A stretch of 64,000 nt of DNA from Desulfatitalea tepidiphila (GTDB lineage Bacteria; Desulfobacterota; Desulfobacteria; Desulfobacterales; Desulfosarcinaceae): the NCBI RefSeq assembly GCF_001293685.1, contig NZ_BCAG01000001.1:434001-498000 (forward strand), given 5' to 3'. A program made the position numbers and the translations under genes. Under the pieces are notes generated by a model. That model did no database searches and was not told where the DNA came from. It saw nothing but the letters and a program-made list of their open reading frames with translations. Shown in pieces: positions 16,609 to 25,002 of the stretch (within the stretch, counting starts at the first letter, position 1; every line of letters starts with the position of its first letter).

Positions 16609-17529
16609 ATGCCGCCTGCCATTCCAGCTGTCGCCGAAGTCGAACAACGCATCGACCGAGTGGTCGAAACCATTGCGGCCAAACGGCCCATGCTGCAGAG
16701 CGTGGTACAGCCGTTTGCCGACCTTTACAAAGAAAGGGCCCGCCTGGTCTGCAGCTTGAGAGCAGAGTTGAACACGCCAGCCCTCGATGACTTCGGCGGC
16801 CGACTGGACGACGGCGCGCCTCTGCTTTCCAGCCTCTCTTTGGGCATCCTCGAGCCGGCATTGAGCCGTGCCTTCGTTGCCTTGATGCCTGTCTTGAAAA
16901 CGGGCTTTCCGGCCATGGCCGGCGACTTCGACCGTATCATGGCCGCCCATGGCCGCGGCGGCCTGGACCTCGTGACCCTGGCCGATATCTATCTGGGGCG
17001 CACCGTCACATCCCATTCGGATCACCCGGACGAACCGCCGGCCCTCGGATTCGTCATCCATATGGCACTTTCGGCCGTGCTCCAGGCCCTGGCGCCCCTC
17101 TTGCGTGCCCAAATTCAGGAAGACTCATGGCATCACGGCTTTTGCCCCATTTGTGGATCGTTGCCCGCCATCAGTTACCTATCCAAGGCCGAGCCATTGG
17201 GCTCCGAGTATCTGGTGGGCGGCGGCGGCCAGCGCTATCTGCACTGTGTCCTGTGTGGACACGATTGGCGGGTGCACCGCAACTTGTGCGCGGTCTGCGA
17301 AAAAGAAGATACCGAGATGAAGCTGTACTTCACCGTGCCGGAAGAACCCGGAGAGCGGATCGATGTCTGCCACCATTGCCACCACTATCTTCCGTGCATC
17401 GATCTGCGGGAAACAGGCACGTTGCCCCACCTGGACACCGCCTGCGTGAGCCTGGCCCATTTGGACATGCTCGCCCAGGAAAAAGGGTATACCCCAATGG
17501 TCCTCATGCCGTGGAATACCTTTCAGTAG
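16609..17529 (+). CDS. fdhE: Formate dehydrogenase accessory protein FdhE
   Basis: A 306-aa protein with the FdhE rubredoxin-like metal sites: CPICGSLPAI (about residue 180), HCVLCGHDW and CAVCEKEDTE, then VCHHCHHYLPCID (about residue 254). FdhE binds iron through paired CxxC motifs and assists assembly of respiratory formate dehydrogenases before Tat export. The start at ATG 16609 follows AAAGGAG. It sits just after the alpha and beta genes, matching the usual order; no FdhD gene is present in the window. Confidence 0.92.
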   Translation: MPPAIPAVAEVEQRIDRVVETIAAKRPMLQSVVQPFADLYKERARLVCSLRAELNTPALDDFGGRLDDGAPLLSSLSLGILEPALSRAFVALMPVLKTGFPAMAGDFDRIMAAHGRGGLDLVTLADIYLGRTVTSHSDHPDEPPALGFVIHMALSAVLQALAPLLRAQIQEDSWHHGFCPICGSLPAISYLSKAEPLGSEYLVGGGGQRYLHCVLCGHDWRVHRNLCAVCEKEDTEMKLYFTVPEEPGERIDVCHHCHHYLPCIDLRETGTLPHLDTACVSLAHLDMLAQEKGYTPMVLMPWNTFQ

Positions 17530-17758
17530 TCCCCCGCCTCACACCAATTTCGGGCGCCTTGATGTTGAGCCTCTTAGGGCGACGTCCGGCAACGACGTTT
17601 CACGCATCCTGAGTGCCGACTCGCTTCCAAAGTTTTCTCGGGCGATTTTATATCAAAATTGACATAAGTGATACGGTATGCTATCTGCGGATGTCGTTCG
17701 TATGAAGCGGCCAATGGATTCATATATCCAATAATAACCAAGGATAACGTATCATCCT

Positions 17759-18376
17759 ATGAGAATCGCAGGGAAGGTCCATCCCACAGGTGATTGGGTC
17801 CGGGATTCCAAGGGCACAACCCACTGCTTTGATGCCTTCATGGAGCGGATCACCGCTTTCCATGGGTATCCGGCGCCTGGGCTCGTCATTGGCGGCAAGA
17901 TGGTCGATCTGGCGCTCAGCGCCATGCCATCCGGCTGCCTGTTCGACGCTATCGCCGAAACCGGCCATTGTCTGCCGGATGCCATTCAGATGCTGACGCC
18001 CTGCACCGCCGGCAACGGCTGGCTCAAGGTGATGGATCTGGGCCGGTTTGCCCTGGCCTTGTATGACAAGTACAGCGGCATCGGCGTGCGCGTGTTTATC
18101 CATACCCACAAAGTGGCCGCCTGGAAAGAGATCGACAGTTGGTTTTTCAAGCGCAAACCCAAGGCCGAACAGGATAGTGGCGCATTGTTGCGAGAGATCC
18201 GACAGGCCGGTGAAAAAATTCTGCAAATGGAGACCATCCGCGTTCAACCGCGGCTGATGGTCAAAGATTCGGTTGGAACCAGGGGGATTTGCCCGCAATG
18301 CGGTGAGTCCTATCCGCTGAAGCACGGATCGGCTTGCCGGGCGTGCCAGGGTTTGTCCCCTTACACGACGGCCTGA
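17759..18376 (+). CDS. FmdE-like protein with altered metal motif and C-terminal zinc ribbon
   Basis: A 205-aa protein. The FmdE domain is recognisable in FHGYPAPGLVIGGKMVDLAL (about residues 33-52) and CLPDAIQMLTPCTAGNGWL (about 73-91). Classical FmdE has an FHGHxCPG motif; here it reads FHGYPAPG, so the second His and the Cys are replaced. A four-cysteine zinc ribbon (CPQCGES and CRACQG) closes the protein. The gene ends 1 nt inside or just before the PhsA-like gene region. FmdE proteins in bacteria cluster with molybdenum enzymes; a role as accessory factor for the next gene is inference. Confidence 0.8.
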   Translation: MRIAGKVHPTGDWVRDSKGTTHCFDAFMERITAFHGYPAPGLVIGGKMVDLALSAMPSGCLFDAIAETGHCLPDAIQMLTPCTAGNGWLKVMDLGRFALALYDKYSGIGVRVFIHTHKVAAWKEIDSWFFKRKPKAEQDSGALLREIRQAGEKILQMETIRVQPRLMVKDSVGTRGICPQCGESYPLKHGSACRACQGLSPYTTA

Positions 18377-18396
18377 TGTCGAACAAAGGAGCGACA

Positions 18397-20508
18397 ATGG
18401 AAAATATTTATACGATCTGCGGTATGTGTACGGTGCGCTGCCCGGCCATGGCACGGGTGGAAAACGGCCGTATCGTATCGCTTCAAGGCAATCCCCATGT
18501 TTCGGCCATGTCCGGCGGCCTTTGTCCCCGCGGCAGCGCGGGAAAGGCCCTGGTGGCGGACAACGAACGGCCCCAAACCCCACTGATCAGGGAGGGGGCG
18601 AGAGGTGAGGGCCGCTGGCGCCGGGTCAGTTGGGACGAGGCACTGGATTACACCTGCGACCGGCTCAAGTCGGTGATCGCCGAACACGGTGAGCGTACCG
18701 TGGCCATGACGGATCGCGGCGGTCCGTTCCGGGACATGCACCGCGCACTGCTGCGCGGCATAGGCTCCCCCAACTACTGCAACCACGACGGTTCCTGTGC
18801 GCGGAACGTCCAGCATGCCAATTTGTCCCTGACCGGGCTGGGCCGCAAGGATGTGGTTTATGATTATGCCCACGCACGCCATGTGGTGCTGCAGACACGT
18901 AATATCTTCGAAGCGGTGGATGTCCAGGAGGTCAACACCCTCATGAAGTCCCTGGACAAGGGATGCCGACTGAGCGTGATCGATATCCGGGCCAATATAT
19001 CGTCGACCAAGGCGCATGATTTTTTCATGGTGCGGCCGGGAAGCGATTATGCCTTCAATTTGGCGGTCATCCATGTGCTGCTCAAGGATCGTTTATACGA
19101 CGCCCGGTATGCGGCACGATATATCGAGGGCATGGATGCGCTCAAGTCGTTTATCGAGCCGTACACCCCGGAGTGGTCCGAAACCGAGACCGGTGTCGAC
19201 GCCGACCGTTTGAGAGATTTTACCCATCGCCTGGCTGCCGCCGCGCCGGCGGTGATCTGGCACCCCGGCTGGATGACGGCGCGGTATCGCCATTCGTTCT
19301 ACGTGTGCCGGTCCATCTACATCATCAACGCGCTGCTGGGCGCATACGGGACCAAGGGTGGATTGCCGCTGACCAATACGCCGAAGGACGTGGGCCGCAA
19401 GGGGCTGAAAAAATTCATGGATCTCTATCCGGCCCCCAAAGAGAAACGGGCCGACGGCGTCGGATGGCGGTATCCGCACTTCGACAAGGGGCCGGGAATG
19501 GCCCATTTAATGTACAAGGCCATGGAGACCGACGACCCCTATCCGGTCAAGGCCTATATCGCCTATCGCCACGACCCGCTCATGGGGTTCCCGGATCCCG
19601 ACCACCTGAAACGGATTTTCGATCGCCTGGATCTGTTGGTGTCGGTGACCTTCAGCTGGTCGGATACGGCCTGGTACAGCGACGTGGTTCTGCCCCTGTC
19701 GACCTACCTGGAACGTGAGTGCGTTCTGGCCTGTAAAAATACGCTCCGGCCCTACTTTTTCAGGCGTCAGCGGGCGGTGGAGCCTTGTTACGACACGCGA
19801 GCCGACTGGCAGATCGTGGGCGGCCTGGCCCGGCGCCTGGGTTTGCCGCAGCTCGACTATGAAAATGTGAACGACATCTGGCGGTTTCAACTGGAAGGGA
19901 CCGGCGTGACGATCGAGGATTTCGATGCCACGGGTCTGGTGCCGCTGTGCGATGCACCGGTCTACCGGGATCGGGACAATCTCAAGTTCAAGACGCCCAG
20001 CGGAAAAATCGAGATGGTCTCGGAAAATTTAGAAAGCAACGGCATCGCTTCGCTGATGCCCTATACGCCGGTCGAGCGCCCGTCCCAAGGCATGTTCCGC
20101 CTAACCTTCGGCCGGTGCGCCATGCACACCCAGGGACATACGGTGAACAATCCGTTGCTGTTCGAGCAGGTACCGGAAAACGTGCTCTGGATCAACATCG
20201 ATGCCGCCGGGCAACTGGGTATCGAGGATGGAGAGCGGGTAGCGGTGTCCCAGAACGGCTATTCGGACACGATCGTGGCCAAGGTGACCGATGCGATTCA
20301 TCCCGAAGCCGTTTTTCTCCTGCATGGGTTCGGGCACACCCTGCCGGTGGAGAGCCGTGCCAAGGGGAAGGGGTTGGCGGACAATAAATTCATGCAGGGC
20401 GGGCTGGATCTGTGGGACCCGGCCGGCGGGGCCGTCGCTTTGCAGGAGCATTTCGTCAGCGTACATAAGGTGCAGGAAGAAAACGTGGCGTTGGCCAGAG
20501 CCATCTGA
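18397..20508 (+). CDS. Molybdopterin (bis-MGD) oxidoreductase, PhsA/PsrA-like, cytoplasmic
   Basis: A 703-aa DMSO-reductase-family enzyme. The N-terminal [4Fe-4S] motif is CGMCTVRCPAMARV, with the fourth Cys in GGLCPRG. The Mo/W ligand is probably Cys in NHDGSCARNVQHANLSLTG, as in thiosulfate/polysulfide reductases. The molydopterin-binding C-terminal domain (LTFGRCAMHTQGHTVNNPLL) is complete. No Tat signal, no Fe-S B subunit and no membrane subunit are seen nearby, so it is an orphan cytoplasmic catalytic subunit. ATG 18397 follows AAAGGAG; ATG 18376, overlapping the FmdE stop, is the alternative. The substrate is unknown, and thiosulfate reductase would be over-annotation. Confidence 0.85.
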   Translation: MENIYTICGMCTVRCPAMARVENGRIVSLQGNPHVSAMSGGLCPRGSAGKALVADNERPQTPLIREGARGEGRWRRVSWDEALDYTCDRLKSVIAEHGERTVAMTDRGGPFRDMHRALLRGIGSPNYCNHDGSCARNVQHANLSLTGLGRKDVVYDYAHARHVVLQTRNIFEAVDVQEVNTLMKSLDKGCRLSVIDIRANISSTKAHDFFMVRPGSDYAFNLAVIHVLLKDRLYDARYAARYIEGMDALKSFIEPYTPEWSETETGVDADRLRDFTHRLAAAAPAVIWHPGWMTARYRHSFYVCRSIYIINALLGAYGTKGGLPLTNTPKDVGRKGLKKFMDLYPAPKEKRADGVGWRYPHFDKGPGMAHLMYKAMETDDPYPVKAYIAYRHDPLMGFPDPDHLKRIFDRLDLLVSVTFSWSDTAWYSDVVLPLSTYLERECVLACKNTLRPYFFRRQRAVEPCYDTRADWQIVGGLARRLGLPQLDYENVNDIWRFQLEGTGVTIEDFDATGLVPLCDAPVYRDRDNLKFKTPSGKIEMVSENLESNGIASLMPYTPVERPSQGMFRLTFGRCAMHTQGHTVNNPLLFEQVPENVLWINIDAAGQLGIEDGERVAVSQNGYSDTIVAKVTDAIHPEAVFLLHGFGHTLPVESRAKGKGLADNKFMQGGLDLWDPAGGAVALQEHFVSVHKVQEENVALARAI

Positions 20509-20538
20509 CCGATATCGCCCTGGCGTGTTGCAACCGCC

Positions 20539-20561
20539 CGTCCGGCTGTGAGGCGGACGAG
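20539..20561 (+). other. Short hairpin before the second formate dehydrogenase
   Basis: CGTCCG, loop, CGGACG in the 67-nt gap between the PhsA-like gene and the second formate dehydrogenase. It is a weak candidate for processing or partial termination. Confidence 0.3.
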
Positions 20562-20575
20562 CAGAAAGGATCATC

Positions 20576-23368
20576 ATGACGCAGCAGAAGATGATGATAA
20601 ACGGACACGAGGTTCTCTTTTCCCCGGGCCAGACCATTCTCGAGGCGGCCGAGGCGGCGGGTATCTGGATTCCAACCCTGTGCCATCTGAAGGGAACCAC
20701 GCCCACCGGGGCCTGCCGCATCTGCGTGGTCGAGGTGGCCGGCGCCCGTACCCTGCCCACGGCCTGCAGCACACCCGCAACGCCCGGTATGGAGGTTCAG
20801 ACCGAATCGCCGCGCGTGATCGAGGCGCGGCGCTTGATTCTGGAATTGATGCTCTCCTCGGGCAATCACAATTGTGCCGCTCTCAACGGCGGCGATGGGG
20901 ATTGGACCGGCTTTCAGCTGGGCGTTCAGGACAGCGACGGTTCCAGCGAGCTTTGCCCGGTGTGGGGAGACTGCAAGCTGCAGGACCTGGCGTTCCGCTA
21001 TCAGGTCAAGGTGGGACGCTTTCAACCCCATGAGGGCGCTTATCCCCAGGAGTTGGCCAATCCGCTGATCGTCAGGGATTTTTCACGTTGCATCCTGTGC
21101 GGGCGCTGCGTGCAGGCCTGTAACGAGGTTCAGGTCAACCGGGCCATCAGCTTCGGGTACCGGGGCGCCCGAAGCAAGATCGTCGCCGCCGGTGATCGGC
21201 CTCTGGCCGATTCGGAATGCGTCTTTTGCGGTGAATGCATTCAGGCCTGCCCGGTGGGTGCCCTGGTGGAGAAAAAGGCGCGCTATCGTTGGCGGCCGTG
21301 GGAGACCACGACCGTCCGCACCACTTGCCCTTACTGCGGCGTGGGATGCCAGCAGTTGCTGCACGTCAAGGGCGGGCGCATCGTCAAGGTGACCGGGGTG
21401 GAGGGGGCCGAGCCCAACCAGGGGCGCTTGTGCGTCAAGGGGCGTTTCGGCTATGACTTCATCTATTCCGAGGATCGGGTCAAGACGCCGCTGATCCGGG
21501 AAGGGGGCGATTTCCGTGAGGCTTCCTGGGACGAAGCCCTGGATCTGGTGGCTTCCAGGTTCAAGGAAATCATCGCTGCCAACGGGTCGGATGCGGTGGC
21601 CGGGGTGAGCTGCGCGCGCAGCATCAATGAAGACTCATACCAGATGCAGAAGCTTTTCCGGTCGGTGTTCAAGACCAACAACATCGACCATTGTGCCCGT
21701 ACTTGACATGCTCCGACGGTCGCCGGGCTGGCGACCACGTTCGGTTCAGGGGCCATGACCAACTCGTTCAACGAATTCGCGCGGGCCAGGATGTTCCTGG
21801 TGATCGGTTCCAACATGACCGAAGCCCATCCCGTGGCTTCCACCTTTGTCAAGAATGCTGTGTTGAAAGGGGCCAGGCTGATCGTGGTGGATCCGCGGCG
21901 GCACAAGCTGGCCGATTGCGCTGAACTGCACGTGCCCATCCGGGTTGGCAGCGATATCGCCTTTCTCAATGCCGTGATGCACGTGCTCATCGCCCAAGGC
22001 TGGTATGACAAGAAATTCGTCGATTCCTGCACCGTGGATTTCGATAAGCTGGCCGCCACAGTGTTGCGCTATACCCCCGAATACGCTGCCGACATCTGCG
22101 GCGTCTCGGCGGACATGATTCGGGATGTGGCCCGGCGCATCTCGTCGGTCAAGCCCATGATGTTGTGCTACACCCTGGGCATCACCGAACACACCTGCGG
22201 TACCCGCAACGTGATGAGCACGGCCAACCTCCAGATGCTGCTGGGCAACATGGGGGTCGAGTGCGGCGGGGTCAACCCCCTGCGCGGGCAAAACAACGTA
22301 CAGGGTGCCTGTGACATGGGCGCGCTGCCCAACGTGTTTCCCGGCTATCAGAAAGTCGGCGACCTGGCCTTGCGGTCCAAGTTCGAAAAGGCCTGGGGCG
22401 TGCAAGGATTGCCGGCCCACAACGGATTGATGATCCCCCAGATGATGGAAGGGCTGGTCAGCGGCCAGGTTCGCGCCTTCTATATCTTCGGCGAGAACCT
22501 GGCCAACACCGAGCCGGACATCCACAAGGTGGAGCACGAATTGGCCTCGGCCGAGTTCCTCGTGGTGCAGGACATTTTTTTAAACGAGACCACCCGTTTT
22601 GCCCACGTGATATTGCCGGCAGCCGCCTGGAGCGAAAACGACGGCACCTTCACCAACAGCGAGCGGCGGGTCAACCGGGTCCGCACGGCCAGTCCGGCGC
22701 CGGGCGAGGCCAAGCCCAACTGGTGGATTTTCCAACAGATCGCCAAGCGTTTCGGGCACCAGTGGACCTCCAACAGCGCCAGGGAGATTTGGGACAACGA
22801 AGTGTCGGTGCTGGCCCCCCAGCTGTGCGGCATCAAGTACCATCGGCTCGAGGGCGACGGGCTGCAGTGGCCCTGCCCGGACGAAAATCATCCGGGCACC
22901 TGTTTTCTGCATAGAGACGGCCACTTCACCTGTGGCCTGGGAATCTTTACACCGGCCGAATGGACCCCGCCGGCCGAGGTGCCCGACGACACCTATCCGC
23001 TGGTGCTCAGCACCGGCCGGCGGTTGACCCACTACCACACCCGTACCCAGACCGGCCGCTGCGAAGGGCTCAACGATATCCTGGGCGAGGAGACGGCCGA
23101 TATTTCGCCGGCGGACGCCCAAGCCCTGAACATCGCCCACGGCGAAATGATTCGCGTGGCCTCGCGGCGGGGAGAGATCAAGGTCAAGGCCAACGTGACC
23201 GACGCGGTGCCCCAGGGGATGGTGTGGATGGCCTTTCATTTCAGGGAGGCCAATGCCAATTGGCTCACCAATGCCGCCTTCGACGAGATCACGATGACGG
23301 CCGAGTACAAGGCCTGCGCGGTACGCATCGAAAAATTGACCGATCCGGCATCCATGGCCCGCGTTTGA
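20576..23368 (+). CDS. fdhA: Cytoplasmic selenocysteine formate dehydrogenase with NuoG-like N-terminus
   Basis: Reading through TGA 21704-21706 yields a 930-aa protein. Residues 1-90 form a [2Fe-2S] domain (Cys36, Cys47, Cys50, Cys64). A NuoG-type His/Cys region follows (NHNCAALN, CPVWGDCKL). Two ferredoxin clusters follow (CILCGRCVQACNE and CVFCGECIQACPVGA), then CPYCGVGCQQLLHVKGG begins the bis-MGD catalytic domain. Sec is residue 377 in ART-U-HAPTVAGLATTFGSGAM. This architecture occurs in NAD-linked or hydrogenase-linked soluble formate dehydrogenases. No NuoE/F-like diaphorase genes are adjacent, so the electron partner is encoded elsewhere. There is no signal peptide. A gene caller would split it at the TGA. 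Confidence 0.93.
21704..21706 (+). other. In-frame UGA selenocysteine codon of the second formate dehydrogenase
   Basis: The TGA falls at codon 377 in the conserved active-site sequence ART-U-HAPTVAGLA, with the catalytic domain continuing in frame. A clean SECIS-like hairpin follows at 21718-21736. Confidence 0.92.
21718..21736 (+). other. SECIS-like hairpin
   Basis: GGTCGCC, loop GGGCT, GGCGACC: a perfect 7-bp stem beginning 12 nt after the UGA, the distance and size expected for a bacterial SECIS bound by SelB. It is part of the coding sequence. Confidence 0.8.
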
Positions 23369-23443
23369 CCCTGCGGATAGCAGTCGCCGCGGCTCGAACG
23401 CCATCGCCGTCAGGTCATTCATGTCCGGCAGCACATCCAAGCA

Positions 23444-23475
23444 CCGGCCGATAGGATCACCGTCCTATCGGCCGG
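23444..23475 (+). terminator. Strong inverted repeat after second formate dehydrogenase
   Basis: CCGGCCGATAGGA, 6-nt loop, TCCTATCGGCCGG: a perfect 13-bp stem 76 nt past the formate dehydrogenase stop. No U-run follows immediately, so it may be a terminator, an RNA 3'-end stabiliser or a protein site. Confidence 0.5.
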
Positions 23476-23635
23476 CACATCATTTCCAACTCCTTCCTGA
23501 ATCATCGTGAGTCGATCGATTTTTTTTGAGGCAGCTTGTACCATTTGTGCCTGAATTCTGTTACATTCCCCTGCAACGCTGAAAGAGCGCCCGATACAAC
23601 CAGGTGCGCTGACGATCCCAAGGAGTGCCCATTCC

Positions 23636-24777
23636 ATGGTTGAACCCATCTATTTGGATTACAACGGCACCACCCCACTCGATCCGGAAGTGATCGCGGC
23701 CATGCGTCCATTTTTGGAGAGAGAATTCGGTAACCCCTCCAGCTCGCACTGGTACGGCATCAAGCCCAAGCAGGCCGTGGAGGGCGCCCGGCGGCAGGTG
23801 GCCGGGCTGCTCAACTGCCGGCCGGACGAGCTTTTTTTTACTTCGGGGGGCACCGAATCCAACAACCATGCCATCAAAGGTATCGCCCGGTCGATGAAGT
23901 CCCAAGGCCGGCATATCGTCACCAGCGCCTTCGAGCATCCGGCGGTGCTCGAGGTTTGCCGCTACCTGGCGGCCGAAGGATTCGAGACCACCTGCGTGCC
24001 CGTGGACGACCAGGGGATGGTGGATCCCGGGGAGGTGGAGAGAGCACTGCGGCCGGACACGATCCTCGTGACCGTCATGCATGCCAATAACGAGGTGGGC
24101 ACCGTGCAGCCCATCGCCGAGATTGCCGCCATAGCCAGGCGCCATGGTATACCCGTGCACACCGATGCGGCCCAGTCCCTGGGCAAAATACCGGTCGACG
24201 TGCAGGCCTTGGGCGCGGACCTGCTTTCGGTGGCCGGTCACAAGCTTTACGCGCCCAAGGGTATCGGTGCGCTGTATGTGCGCCGGGGGCTGCAGCCCGA
24301 AAAATTCTGCCACGGCGCCGGCCAGGAGCGTGGCTGGCGCGCCGGCACGGAAAATGTTCCGTTCATCGTGGCCCTGGGCAAAGCGTGCGAGATTGCGGGG
24401 CGTGATCTGCCCGCCGGCATGGGGCACCTTCAGGCCATGCGCGACCGCTTGCATCATGGCATCGCCGACGGCCTGACCGGCGTGCGCCTCAACGGCCATC
24501 CTGACCGGCGGCTGCCCAACACGCTCAGTCTGGCGTTTCGCAATCTGGGGCCAACCGCATTCTCGAGGAGATCGGCCTGGAAGTGGCCGCCTCGGCCGGC
24601 GCCGCCTGTCACGCCGATACGGTGTCCATTTCCCACGTGCTCGAGGCCATGCAGCTGCCCATGGATTGGGCCAAAGGCACCCTCCGGTTTTCGGTGGGCC
24701 GCATGACGACGGCTGAGCAGATCGACCGCGCCGTGTCGGTCGTGACCACCGCCGTTCGTAAGCTTCGCGAAGCCTAG
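23636..24777 (+). pseudogene. NifS/IscS-like cysteine desulfurase with a one-base frameshift
   Basis: A class V aminotransferase. The N-terminus MVEPIYLDYNGTTPLDPEVI, SGGTESNNHAIKG, HTDAAQSLGKIPVD and the PLP-lysine motif AGHKLYAPKGIGALY are in the first frame to about 24549. Homology then continues in another frame from GCC 24550 (ANRILEEIGLEVAASAGAACHAD, listed here in parts) through SHVLEAMQLPMDW to TAG 24775-24777. A single G missing from the run at 24547-24550 explains the shift. The catalytic Cys (GAACH) lies after it, so as written the protein is inactive. Either a sequencing or assembly error or a recent mutation fits. In context it could supply sulfur or selenium for the formate dehydrogenases. 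Confidence 0.85.
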
Positions 24778-24793
24778 TCGGCGGTTTTATTTA

Positions 24794-24974
24794 TGATTTT
24801 GAACCCAATGTGATTAACTTAAGCGGATGTTGCGGGCGGGCGTAAAGCCCGCCCCTGCGAGGTTTGGGCTGTAATAGAGCCATTCGCCATAAAAAGGGGG
24901 CGTAGGGGCGGGGTTTATCCCCGCCCGTATGGAAACCTGAACGTCTTAAGTTAACGGCATTGATTTTAAACCCA
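24794..24974. repeat. GC-rich palindromic element with terminal inverted and flanking direct repeats (family C)
   Basis: The element is bounded by CAATGTGATTAACTTAAG (24806-24823) and its inverted partner CTTAAGTTAACGGCATTG (24945-24962), 15 of 18 matching. Inside are two GC hairpins, GGGCGGGC-TAAA-GCCCGCCC near 24834 and GGGGCGGGG-TTTAT-CCCCGCCC near 24905. TGATTTTGAACCCA and TGATTTTAAACCCA flank it as direct repeats (13 of 14). It has no coding capacity. It looks like a MITE or an old mobile insertion between the desulfurase and the HD-GYP gene. Confidence 0.6.
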
Positions 24975-25002
24975 TATCTCATCTTAACCAGCAGGATTGA
25001 TT

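Noticed and set aside
18397-20508. Naming the enzyme thiosulfate reductase
   Set aside because: Only the catalytic-subunit fold and Cys context are visible; partner subunits and the signal peptide are missing.
21755-23368. A separate molybdopterin gene after the UGA of the second formate dehydrogenase
   Set aside because: Same reasoning: in-frame UGA in the conserved active site with a SECIS-like hairpin.
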